Positions 8,399 through 15,234 of a DNA stretch of 53,510 nt are shown piece by piece. A program made the translations under genes and the position numbers. The stretch's first letter is position 1. Each line of letters begins with the position of its first letter. Under the pieces are notes generated by a model. It worked only from the letters and a program-made list of their open reading frames with translations. It was not told the DNA's origin and did not search any database. The stretch comes from an uncultured Subdoligranulum sp. (GTDB lineage Bacteria; Bacillota_A; Clostridia; Oscillospirales; Ruminococcaceae): the NCBI RefSeq assembly GCF_937890665.1, contig NZ_CALADU010000197.1:1-53510 (forward strand), read 5' to 3'.

Positions 8399-8850
8399 GG
8401 GGTCTCCTCCTTATAGATTTCGGTGTACTCCGCCAGCAGGCGGAGGGTATAGCGGGCGGTGCCGCCGCTGTCGGTCTTTTCCAGACGGCCATCCACCGCC
8501 CGCAAGGTCTCGCCCTCGGGCAGGCCGGTGCCGAAGTAGGGCAGGCTGTGGGCAGCGCTTTGGGCCGCCACCCAGCTTTGCAAAGCCAGCAGCCGCCCGG
8601 CGTTGCGCAGGGCTTGGGCATCGTCGCCGGGGGGCAGCGGCAGGCAGAGCCGCAGCAAAAATTCCCCCTGACAGCGCAGCGTCACCCCGCCCAGCAGGTC
8701 CTCCTTGCGGGCGGTGACCGTCACGCCCCGGGGCCACAGCCCGCCGGTGCCGGGGGCGGGACCGGCGTCCTCCACCCGCAGGGGGAGGTCCGCCAGCGCC
8801 GGGGCCTTGGCCAAAAAGGCCAGCAGGTCGGGCAAAAGGGTTTCCTTCAT
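8395..8850 (-). CDS. Putative tail terminator/tail completion protein, 151 aa
   Basis: Protein of 151 residues placed just before the major tail gene, where siphophages encode the tail terminator or 'minor capsid' completion protein. The sequence is amphipathic, with an N-terminal helix (LLPDLLAFLAKAPALADLPLRVED), a central strand pair around VTVTARKEDLLGGVTLRCQGEFLLRLCLPL, and a helix LRNAGRLLALQSWVAAQ, which fits the alpha/beta fold of such ring proteins. Function is from position and predicted fold only. ATG 8850 has AAGGAGG upstream. Confidence 0.6.
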   Translation of the reverse strand: MKETLLPDLLAFLAKAPALADLPLRVEDAGPAPGTGGLWPRGVTVTARKEDLLGGVTLRCQGEFLLRLCLPLPPGDDAQALRNAGRLLALQSWVAAQSAAHSLPYFGTGLPEGETLRAVDGRLEKTDSGGTARYTLRLLAEYTEIYKEETP

Positions 8851-8863
8851 GGGGGTATCCTCC

Positions 8864-9271
8864 TTAATTGGTCAGGCTGTGGGCGCCGGTGCCGCTGCCG
8901 GTCCACCAAGCGCCCGCTTCCAGATGGTGCAGCGCGCCGCCCCGGTACATGGGCAGCACATACTGGATCACCGCCACCTCCGCCCGGGCACCCGGCACAA
9001 AGGCAGGCCAGTCGGCCCACGGGATGTCCGGGCCTTCCCCGGGGCAGAGGCGGTCGCCGGGTTCCAGCGTATAGTCGGCACCGTAGTGGGCGGTAGTTTC
9101 GGGCACCACCAACAGCAGGACCTCCCCCGCCGTGGTGCCGTCGGCGCCGGGGGTGCGGCGGCGGCCATGCTGCCAGAACACCCCGCGCAGCACGGTGCGC
9201 ACCACCTGCCCGGCAGCGGCATCACCGTGGTAGACCGTGACGGTCTGGGCATACAGAGAGCGGTTACGCAT
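8864..9271 (-). CDS. Putative phage head closure protein, 135 aa
   Basis: MRNRSLYAQTVTVYHGD at the start is a typical opening of Firmicutes head-closure/head-tail joining proteins, which begin with a beta strand naming the reading surface and then a small barrel (VLRGVFWQHGRRRT, GEVLLLVVPET, YTLEPGDRLCPG). Position after the gp6-like connector and before the tail terminator agrees. The start overlaps the upstream gene by eight bases. Function inferred from order and fold pattern. Confidence 0.6.
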   Translation of the reverse strand: MRNRSLYAQTVTVYHGDAAAGQVVRTVLRGVFWQHGRRRTPGADGTTAGEVLLLVVPETTAHYGADYTLEPGDRLCPGEGPDIPWADWPAFVPGARAEVAVIQYVLPMYRGGALHHLEAGAWWTGSGTGAHSLTN

Positions 9272-9635
9272 GGGGCAGCCACCGCCCGATCTGGAGATAG
9301 TAACCGGCCTCGTGCCGGTAGTGGGCCGCCCGCAGGCTGAGAGTAGTGGCGCAAAGTTCCGGCGGGGCGGTGTAGGTCTCGCTGACGCTGCCCACCGTCA
9401 TGCCAGACAGGCCCCGGGCCTCGTCCTCTTGGGCGAACTCATACATGGCATCCGCCACGGCGCACAGGGCCATTGCCTCGGCGTTGTCGGGGTCCAGCCC
9501 CGGCCGGGGCGCCACGGCGTAGACCTCCCGCATTCGGGCCAGCTCTGCCTGCGCCCGCCGGACAAACCGGGGAAAGTCCGTTTCCGGGATGTCCTCTCCC
9601 AGATAGATTTCCCGGTAAAAGGTGTAATCGGGCAT
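9264..9635 (-). CDS. Phage head-tail connector (gp6-like), 123 aa
   Basis: Small helical protein immediately downstream of the major capsid gene. It opens MPDYTFYREIYLGEDIPETDFPRF and then has four predicted helices (FVRRAQAELARMREVYAV, AEAMALCAVADAMYEFAQEDEA, TLSLRAAHYRHEAGYYLQIG), the common shape of the connector that binds the portal from below. The helical plan and the length match gp6/gp15-type connectors. Start ATG 9635 follows a GGGGG-rich ribosome binding site. Confidence 0.7.
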   Translation of the reverse strand: MPDYTFYREIYLGEDIPETDFPRFVRRAQAELARMREVYAVAPRPGLDPDNAEAMALCAVADAMYEFAQEDEARGLSGMTVGSVSETYTAPPELCATTLSLRAAHYRHEAGYYLQIGRWLPHA

Positions 9636-9647
9636 GGGCAGGCCCCC

Positions 9648-10505
9648 TTACGCTTCCTTGAACTTGGCCAGCACCACCTTGGCTTCGTTGGAAAGCACCG
9701 CCACATAGAACTCGTCGGCGGTGATCTCGGTGGTGCGGGTCTTGGGTTTGCGCTCCGTCTCGATGTTGACGTCCCGCTTGCGGTAGATGGTCAAAGCCGG
9801 GATCTCGTCGTCCACCTCGGGGTCGGCTTCCAGCTTGACGATGGGGCAGGTGTAGACGCCGTCGCTGAGAGGCACCTTTTTGCTGGGCACCAGACGGCAG
9901 CCGGCGATCATGCCGATCTCACCGGTGAGGGTGACCCCGGGCTGGTATTTGTCGGCGCTGATGAAGTCGGCGTTCTTGCGCAGCTGGGTGACCTGCTTAG
10001 GGTGGATGAACATGACCTTGTCGGAGCAGCCCATCTCCTCCTCGAAGAGGTCCACCGCATCCACGATGCCGTTGTAGTTGATGGTGCCGGAGGAACCGTC
10101 GTAGGTCAGGCTGGCGGTGAGCAGGGCATCCATGCAGTCATTGTCGATCTTGGCGGCGATGGCCAAGGCCAACTGGGTGTTGGCTTCGCCCACGGGGTTG
10201 CCGTAGCCGGAGAGCACCGCTTCATCGGTGAGGCCGATGCCCTTCATGGCCTTTTTGATGGTGGCCTTGCGGGTGGAGGTGGTCATCTTTTCGATGGCGA
10301 CCTCGCCGCCTTCGGCCACGTCGTCGGCGTCGCCGATGTAGGTGTAGGCGGGCACCGTGATGGTATCGCCGGGGACGCCGGCGAGGGTATCGTCGATCTT
10401 GGCGAAGGGGGCGACCCGCAGCTTTTTGGGGATGCGGGCCGAGACCATGTCGCCCATAACTTCGGGATCGATGAGGTCGGACAGTTTGGTATTCAGATCA
10501 GCCAT
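9648..10505 (-). CDS. Phage major capsid protein, 285 aa
   Basis: HK97-fold type capsid protein. It begins MADLNTKLSDLIDPEVMGDMV and has characteristic parts: a basic strand region (KLRVAPFAKIDDTLAGVPGD), an E-loop-like stretch around GGEVAIEKMTTSTRKATIKKAMKG, a spine helix (NTQLALAIAAKIDNDCMDALL), and A-domain strands ending KRDVNIETERKPKTRTTEITADEFYVAVL. It resembles the N4-gp56/coat proteins of short-tail-module Firmicutes prophages. No separate protease or long scaffold gene precedes it. ATG 10505 has AAAGGAAA upstream. Confidence 0.85.
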   Translation of the reverse strand: MADLNTKLSDLIDPEVMGDMVSARIPKKLRVAPFAKIDDTLAGVPGDTITVPAYTYIGDADDVAEGGEVAIEKMTTSTRKATIKKAMKGIGLTDEAVLSGYGNPVGEANTQLALAIAAKIDNDCMDALLTASLTYDGSSGTINYNGIVDAVDLFEEEMGCSDKVMFIHPKQVTQLRKNADFISADKYQPGVTLTGEIGMIAGCRLVPSKKVPLSDGVYTCPIVKLEADPEVDDEIPALTIYRKRDVNIETERKPKTRTTEITADEFYVAVLSNEAKVVLAKFKEA

Positions 10506-10533
10506 AGCGTTTCCTTTCTGTGATCAGTGGGTG

Positions 10534-10707
10534 TCAGTGCTCGGCGGACGGTTCGGCCCGCAGGGCGGCGTACTGGGCGGGGTCCTCCCGCTTGAGGGCC
10601 AGCCGTTCCCGGTAGCCCATACGGTCAAAAGCGGCCCGGTCAGGGGTCACCGGCACGCTGCCGGTACCCGCGGCGTAGGGCGCGGGGGTGGTTGCAGGTT
10701 CCTGCAT
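10534..10707 (-). CDS. Very small head protein (scaffold remnant?), 57 aa
   Basis: MQEPATTPAPYAAGTG... is Pro/Ala-rich at the start and ends in the helix RMGYRERLALKREDPAQYAALRAEP, a pattern like the C-terminal capsid-binding helix of scaffolding proteins. It starts with an ATG that overlaps the portal stop by four bases and has AAAGGAGG inside the portal gene. A normal scaffold is 150-200 aa, so this is either a minimal scaffold or a truncated one. Position between portal and capsid supports a head-assembly role; the function is inferred. Confidence 0.5.
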   Translation of the reverse strand: MQEPATTPAPYAAGTGSVPVTPDRAAFDRMGYRERLALKREDPAQYAALRAEPSAEH

Positions 10708-12035
10708 CAGGTGTTGCCTCCTTTCGGCATCATTCGTTCTCGGATGCGGCGCAGATCGGCCTCGGTCTCGTGGGGCAGGCCGTAGTACCACGCCAGCGCC
10801 AGTTCGGGGCGCAGCAGCCCGTCGGCCACCAGTTCCCGCTGTTCGGCCCAGACCCGGGACCGGTCATACAATACCCCGTCCCCCCAGTCGATGCTCAAAG
10901 CGGCGGGGGCGGTGTCGGCGGCCCGCAGGCCGTAGAGGCTCCCCAGCGCCTCGCAGAGGGTCAGAGCCTCGGCGGCGCCGGTCTGCCACATGGCTTGCAG
11001 GTCCCGGATGGTCAGGTCGTAGTCCACGGCGGTGGCGTTGACCTCGGTGGCGGTGCGGGGCTGGGCTTCCGCCTCGGTCTCGCTCAGAATCCCCCGGCGC
11101 AGCCCCAGCAGGCTTTCGCAGCCCCGCAGCAGGTCCTGTTTGCGGGCCAGATAGCTCTGTTCCCGCAGCGCCGGGCTGTACACCGTGACCCCCACGTTGG
11201 CGGGGTCGTCGGGCAACCCCACAAAGAGGTCGTCCCGCAGGGTGCGGCGGCCTTGGGCGTCGGGGCGCAGCAGGTCCTCCGACGCGAAGACCCGGGACGC
11301 CCCGTTGGTGAACTCGGTGTTGAGCTGTTCCTCGCACCGGGCCAAGGCATGGAGCAGCCCCACGGCGGGGGCGTAGATGCTCACCGCGTCGGTGCTGCCG
11401 TCCACGCAGTTGGCCAGCGGGGTGCGCAGCACCGCCAGCCCCACCCCCGGCACCCCGGGCAGGAAGAGCTGGGGCACCAAGTCGGCGCAGGCGTCCAGCG
11501 TGGACAGCGGCACGCAGCGGCCCAGCGCCTGCCCGTTGAGCTCAAAGAGCCGGGTCTCGATGGTCAGGCCCTCCGGCCCGGCCACCCGGCGTTCCAGCAG
11601 GGCGTACCGGGTCGCGCCCCGGCTGTGACATTCCATGGTGCCCACCGCCAGCAACCGGCCGTGGGCGTCCCGGGCCAAGGGCACATAGCAGTCCCGCCGG
11701 ATGGGCACAAAATCCAGCGCGTCGCCGGTCAGCACCGGCTTGAGCAGGCACTCGCCGCCGATGAGGGCATACTGCACCGCCGTTTTGCTCACGGCGTTGA
11801 GGGCTGCCAGACTGCGCTGCAAGAGTTCGTCGGCCCCATCGTCCAGCCGGGCGTCGTACTCGGCAAAGACGGTGCGGCAGAGCTTGGCCACGATGAGGGC
11901 GGCCAGCCGCGGGGCGGGGTCCTCGCCGAGGCGTGGCGCGCCGTAGTACAGGTCCAGCCATTCCCGCAGGGCCCCCCGCATCTTGGCCGATGTGACATCG
12001 TGTTTGCCAAAGGCTTGTTCCAGATAGCTTTGCAA
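10707..12035 (-). CDS. Phage portal protein, 442 aa
   Basis: SPP1/A118-like portal: an N-terminal helical region (MRGALREWLDLYYGAP, LAALIVAKLCRTVFAEYDARL), a core of alternating strands, and the crown/clip region toward the end with the helical stem ATEVNATAVDYDLTIRDLQAMW and the final VADGLLRPELALAWYYGLPHETEADLRRIRERM, which is typical. Start chosen is TTG 12035, six bases after AAAGGAG; the longer frame to 12149 lacks signals and crosses a hairpin. It is the first structural gene of the operon. No terminase gene precedes it. Confidence 0.85.
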   Translation of the reverse strand: MQSYLEQAFGKHDVTSAKMRGALREWLDLYYGAPRLGEDPAPRLAALIVAKLCRTVFAEYDARLDDGADELLQRSLAALNAVSKTAVQYALIGGECLLKPVLTGDALDFVPIRRDCYVPLARDAHGRLLAVGTMECHSRGATRYALLERRVAGPEGLTIETRLFELNGQALGRCVPLSTLDACADLVPQLFLPGVPGVGLAVLRTPLANCVDGSTDAVSIYAPAVGLLHALARCEEQLNTEFTNGASRVFASEDLLRPDAQGRRTLRDDLFVGLPDDPANVGVTVYSPALREQSYLARKQDLLRGCESLLGLRRGILSETEAEAQPRTATEVNATAVDYDLTIRDLQAMWQTGAAEALTLCEALGSLYGLRAADTAPAALSIDWGDGVLYDRSRVWAEQRELVADGLLRPELALAWYYGLPHETEADLRRIRERMMPKGGNT

Positions 12036-12069
12036 AAGAATCTCCTTTCCCGCAATGTGGTGGCTTGCT

Positions 12070-12106
12070 CCCCCGGCGCCGCGCCGCGGTCCGCAGCGCC
12101 CGGGGG
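12070..12106. repeat. GC-rich hairpin in the portal leader
   Basis: Left arm CCCCCGGCGC pairs with GCGCCCGGGGG (one bulged C) around a GC-rich loop. It sits 35 bp upstream of the portal start and 42 bp beyond a strong terminator, in the 222-bp gap between the regulator-like gene and the portal. There is no T-run on the minus side, so it is not itself a clear terminator; it may be a processing or folding element. Confidence 0.5.
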
Positions 12107-12147
12107 TGTTACCCGTGCATGATCCATCCCCCCTTTGTGGTGTGGGC

Positions 12148-12188
12148 AAACAAAAAACCCGCGGCGGGGCGGATGCCCTGTCGCGAGT
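12148..12188 (-). terminator. Strong terminator between regulator-like gene and portal
   Basis: A 14-bp stem (12157-12170 with 12175-12188) containing one mismatch and two wobble pairs, with loop GGAT, followed on the minus strand by TTTTTTG. It ends the short transcript of the gene at 12258-12701 before the structural operon. Read-through or antitermination would be needed to reach the portal, unless a separate promoter exists. Confidence 0.85.
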
Positions 12189-12257
12189 TTCGACGGTATC
12201 ATGTTACTACATTAGGTTGTGAAATGCAAGGAAATTTCGAGAAAACCTTGGGAAAGA

Positions 12258-12701
12258 TCAGGAAGCATTTTCTTGGGTTTTTTCCATCAGTTCTTCCATC
12301 GGCATTTCCAGCACGCCGGCGCGGTGGATCTGGTAGACCCGGCGCAGCACCACCCCCATGGCGTCGGCAATGTCGGCGTAACTTTGGCCCAAAATGTAGC
12401 GGCGGCGCAGCACCTCCTGCACGTCGGGGGCCTTTACCCCCGCAATGACGTGGGTCACCGCAAAGCGGCACTCCACACAATCCTCAATTTGTTCTTCCAG
12501 CTTTTTCTGCGTTTCTTCGATTCTTTCCACCGCCCGGGGCAAGCGGTCCGGGTCAGGTCCCGCCCCCGGCATACCGGTCAGGCAGGCGGTCACCCGCTCG
12601 GCAGCGCTGCGCAGCATTTCCAGCTCGCCCTCCAGCAGCCGCTCCCGGCTGACCGCCGCCCGGTATTGCCGCAGCCATTCCACTTTTTCTTTGTAGGTCA
12701 T
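12258..12701 (-). CDS. Phage late-regulator-like protein (DUF1492/ArpU type), 147 aa
   Basis: The N-terminal two thirds are helical with a long coiled coil (about residues 58-85, RAVERIEETQKKLEEQIEDC). The C-terminus holds a sigma-region-4-like helix-turn-helix: EVLRRRYILGQSYADIADAMG followed by a recognition helix VVLRRVYQIHRAG. This is the plan of the DUF1492 and ArpU/RinA-type phage proteins that switch on late genes before the terminase. GGGAGG lies six bases before ATG 12701. It has its own promoter with a dyad and its own terminator, so it forms a single-gene unit. Role as activator of the structural genes is inferred. Confidence 0.7.
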   Translation of the reverse strand: MTYKEKVEWLRQYRAAVSRERLLEGELEMLRSAAERVTACLTGMPGAGPDPDRLPRAVERIEETQKKLEEQIEDCVECRFAVTHVIAGVKAPDVQEVLRRRYILGQSYADIADAMGVVLRRVYQIHRAGVLEMPMEELMEKTQENAS

Positions 12702-12763
12702 CGGTATCCTCCCTTATTGCTATGGTTCGTTTGCATTCTATCACGACTTTGTTGGTTGTTTTC

Positions 12764-12792
12764 ATCTTAGTTCAACAACCGTTAGTTGTCAA
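12764..12792 (-). promoter_or_regulatory. Promoter and imperfect dyad before the late-regulator-like gene
   Basis: On the minus strand, TTGACA (12787-12792), a 17-base spacer and TAAGAT (12764-12769). The spacer carries an imperfect dyad (CAACTAACGGTTGTTG) between the two hexamers, the right place for a repressor. Confidence 0.75.
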
Positions 12793-12967
12793 TAGATTTT
12801 GGATACAAATTCCCCCGCTCCCCTTTGGAAGCACAAAAAAAGGGACTGCAAACACTGCAAAAGGGGGAACAGGTCTGCACGGCGGTGCCTGACAGACCTA
12901 TATACCGGGTTGCGGTGCCCGCATCTTGCGGCGCGGCTTTGCAGCCCTCTTGAAATCCCCCTCGACA
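12793..12967. other. Non-coding boundary region between prophage and host genes
   Basis: No convincing gene in about 175 bases. A long frame crosses it on the minus strand but has no start signal and overlaps cls. The stretch holds short GC-rich inverted pieces and lies where the right attachment site of the prophage would be expected; no att repeat could be identified because the left end is outside the window. Confidence 0.5.
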
Positions 12968-13017
12968 AAATAGGACGGCAAATCGCGCACTAGCGTACAC
13001 AATTTGCCGTCCTATTT
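12968..13017 (-). terminator. 16-bp perfect inverted repeat downstream of cls
   Basis: The arms AAATAGGACGGCAAAT (12968-12983) and its exact complement (13002-13017) flank an 18-base loop. On the minus strand it is followed by TTTTGTC, so it can act as a rho-independent terminator after cls, but the large loop and perfect arms are unusual. Confidence 0.6.
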
Positions 13018-13027
13018 CCCTGTATGT

Positions 13028-13063
13028 GTCTGCGCCGGTCGGCACATGTCCGCCGGCGCAGAC
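13028..13063 (-). repeat. Structured hairpin element, copy B
   Basis: Read on the minus strand: outer stem GTCTGCGCC/GGCGCAGAC, inner stem GGCG/TGCC, loop GACATG, bulge GACC. The core GGCGGACATGTGCCGAC matches copy A at 7872-7906 except for one base (C/T), which changes a G-C pair into G-U. It lies 31 bp downstream of the cls stop codon and upstream of the 16-bp inverted repeat. Confidence 0.6.
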
Positions 13064-13094
13064 GGTTTTCAACTTTTTTCCCGGTATAATTTTT

Positions 13095-14657
13095 TCAGCA
13101 CAGCGGCGCCAGCAACCGCAGGAAGGCGCTGCGCATCGTGCCCAAAAAGCCGGCGCGGCACTCTTCCAACGCAATGGCATCGCTTTCCGCCTCGATGGCC
13201 GCCATATCGGCCCGAATATCCGCCAGCACCTTGCCGCCGTAGAGCAGGGCGCTGCATTCAAAGTGCAGGTAGAGGCTGCGGTAGTCCAGATTGACGGTGC
13301 CCACCGCCGCCACCCGGTCGTCGCACAGCCACGTTTTGGCGTGGAGGAACCCCGGCACGTACCGGTAGATCTTGACCCCCGCCCGCAGCAGCGACGGGAA
13401 GTAGCTCTTGGTCAGCAGATAGATGGTGGGCTTGTCGGGGATGCCGGGGGTGTAGATCCGCACATCCACGCCCCGCTTGGCAGCCAGCCGCAGGGCGGTC
13501 AGCAGGTCGTTGTCCAAAATCAGGTAAGGCGTGCAGATGTAGAGGTTTTTCTGGGCTTGGGTGATCAGTTCCAGATAGACGTTTTTGGCCACCGATTCCC
13601 GGTCCACCGGGCTGTCGGCAAAGGGCTGCACCAAGCAGTCGGTGGGCTGGGGCGGCACTCCGGGCAGGGCGGCAGCCAGATCGATGGTTTCGTTGGGATA
13701 GTGGGCCTGCCAGAAAGTCAGGAAGATATTGGCAAAGCTGCGGGCGGCGGGGCCTTCCAGCCGAACGCCGCTGTCCTTCCAGTAGCCGAACCGCACCAGT
13801 TTGTTGATGTACTCGTCGGCCAGATTGACACCGCCGGTAAACGCGATCCGCCCGTCAATGACCATGATCTTGCGGTGGTCCCGGTTGTTCATGACCAAGT
13901 TGAGCAGCGGCACAAAGCGATTGAAAGAGAATGCCCGGATGCCCTCGGCCCGCAGGGTGTCGTCGTAGCTGCGGGGCAGCAGGCTCAGACAGCCGGCGTC
14001 GTCGTAGATGACCCGCACATCCAGCCCATCGGCGGCTTTTTGGCGCAAAATTTCGTGGATCTGCCCCCACATTTCTCCCATGCCGACGATAAAGCTCTCG
14101 ATGTAGATGCTATGCTGGGCGCTTTGCAGTGCAGGCAGCATATCGGCGAACATGGCCTCGCCGCTGGGGTAGTACCGCACGGCGGTGCCGTCAAAGACCG
14201 GCGCCGGGGCATAGTCCCGCACATAGCGGGCGGTTTCGGCGGCGCGGGGGTCCTGCCGGGCCAGTTTTTCCTGGGCGGTGGGGTCAGCGGTGCGCAGCGG
14301 GGCAAACCGGGCCTCGGCCCGTTCCAGACGGCGGCGCAGCCGGATGGCGGGGCGCTTGTCGCCCCACAGCAGATAGAGCAGCCCGCCCTGCACCGGCATA
14401 ACGGTGAAAAGGATCATCCAACTGATCTTAAATTCCGGCACGGTGGAATCCTGCCGGATGAGGGCCAGACACATCACCACGCTGAGGCCCAGCCCCACCG
14501 CGTTGATCCAGGTGGCGTAGTCGCTCAACCGGTAGAACAGCACAAACAGCCAGATGATCTGCACCAGCAGCAGCACGCCGGTCACCACCAGCCGGCTGAA
14601 CACCAGTGAAAGCACTCTGCGCAGGATATGGCGCCAAGTCAATTTTTGTTTAGGCAT
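13095..14657 (-). CDS. cls: Cardiolipin synthase, 520 aa
   Basis: Membrane enzyme that joins two phosphatidylglycerol molecules to cardiolipin and glycerol. Three membrane segments lie at about 20-40, 48-67 and 78-98. Two phospholipase-D (HKD) motifs follow: HRKIMVIDGRIAFTGG (H261, K263, D268) and HAKTWLCDDRVAAVG (H439, K441, D446), both complete. Length is typical of Firmicutes Cls. The ATG at 14657 (MPKQKLTW) has GAGG six bases upstream; the upstream in-frame start lies in a terminator hairpin and is unlikely. The gene begins only 34 bp after that hairpin, so expression may depend on read-through. Confidence 0.95.
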   Translation of the reverse strand: MPKQKLTWRHILRRVLSLVFSRLVVTGVLLLVQIIWLFVLFYRLSDYATWINAVGLGLSVVMCLALIRQDSTVPEFKISWMILFTVMPVQGGLLYLLWGDKRPAIRLRRRLERAEARFAPLRTADPTAQEKLARQDPRAAETARYVRDYAPAPVFDGTAVRYYPSGEAMFADMLPALQSAQHSIYIESFIVGMGEMWGQIHEILRQKAADGLDVRVIYDDAGCLSLLPRSYDDTLRAEGIRAFSFNRFVPLLNLVMNNRDHRKIMVIDGRIAFTGGVNLADEYINKLVRFGYWKDSGVRLEGPAARSFANIFLTFWQAHYPNETIDLAAALPGVPPQPTDCLVQPFADSPVDRESVAKNVYLELITQAQKNLYICTPYLILDNDLLTALRLAAKRGVDVRIYTPGIPDKPTIYLLTKSYFPSLLRAGVKIYRYVPGFLHAKTWLCDDRVAAVGTVNLDYRSLYLHFECSALLYGGKVLADIRADMAAIEAESDAIALEECRAGFLGTMRSAFLRLLAPLC

Positions 14658-14678
14658 AGAAACCTCGATCCCGTTGAA

Positions 14679-14719
14679 TAAAAACGAACACACCCCGTCC
14701 GCATGCTGCGGGCGGGGTG
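14679..14719 (-). terminator. Terminator/attenuator between the 51-aa gene and cls
   Basis: Stem of 12 pairs (14691-14702 with 14708-14719, one wobble) and a five-base loop, followed on the minus strand by the T-rich run TGTTCGTTTTTATTC. It ends the 51-aa transcript and lies immediately before the cls ribosome binding site. Confidence 0.8.
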
Positions 14720-14737
14720 CTTGTTGTAGCTTGGGTT

Positions 14738-14893
14738 TTAGGCACGACGGTCGATCGCCGCCATGCAGTCATCCATCGTCATAAAGGTCACCGCGCAATC
14801 CGAGCCGATAAACCAGCGCTCCTCACCGTTGCACACGATCTTGCGGATCAATTTGCCGTGATACTCTGTCTGGATGTAGATGCCGTTGGGCAT
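14738..14893 (-). CDS. Small conserved-looking protein of unknown function, 51 aa
   Basis: MPNGIYIQTEYHGKLIRKIVCNGEERWFIGSDCAVTFM... starting at ATG 14893, with GGGGAGG upstream. It has its own -35/-10 promoter (14973-15001) and a strong terminator behind it, so it is very likely real. The protein is a small beta-rich domain with two Cys residues and several charged side chains. I do not recognise a family. It sits between cls and the transketolase operon, transcribed away from the latter. Confidence 0.65.
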   Translation of the reverse strand: MPNGIYIQTEYHGKLIRKIVCNGEERWFIGSDCAVTFMTMDDCMAAIDRRA

Positions 14894-14972
14894 TGTATTT
14901 CCTCCCCAAAATATAGTGCAACCGCCGGTTGGCTGCCCTATATAAGGGTTGGCCGCGACATGCTTTACCCAA

Positions 14973-15001
14973 ATTATGCCACAGATCGCGCCGGTGTGCA
15001 A
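14973..15001 (-). promoter_or_regulatory. Promoter for the 51-aa gene
   Basis: Minus strand: TTGCAC (14996-15001), 17-base spacer, CATAAT (14973-14978). The transcript would have a leader of about 75 bases. Confidence 0.65.
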
Positions 15002-15137
15002 GTGCCAATTCGCTGTTCTTTGGCCCGGATTGTCCCCATTTTTTGGCACAACGCACAAAATCCCCGGCAGCGGTGCACCTTTTCCCCATCGCAGCGCACG
15101 AAACCGGGCGAAAACCGCGGGAATTTGTAAAAAAATC

Positions 15138-15165
15138 TTGCCAGCCGCGTCGGTTTGTGTATAAT
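15138..15165 (+). promoter_or_regulatory. Promoter of the transketolase operon
   Basis: TTGCCA (15138-15143), 16-base spacer, TATAAT (15160-15165). A short hairpin (GACGG/CCGTC) followed by a TTTTT run lies in the leader at about 15185-15209 and may be a weak attenuator. Confidence 0.75.
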
Positions 15166-15234
15166 ATAAGGTAGTGAATTGCGTGACGGTGTGATCCCGT
15201 CTGATTTTTGTATACGGACCGGAGGAACTTGACT

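Noticed and set aside
12782..13261. A 159-codon minus-strand frame between cls and the prophage
   Set aside because: It runs from inside cls through two hairpins in the wrong frame and lacks a start signal.
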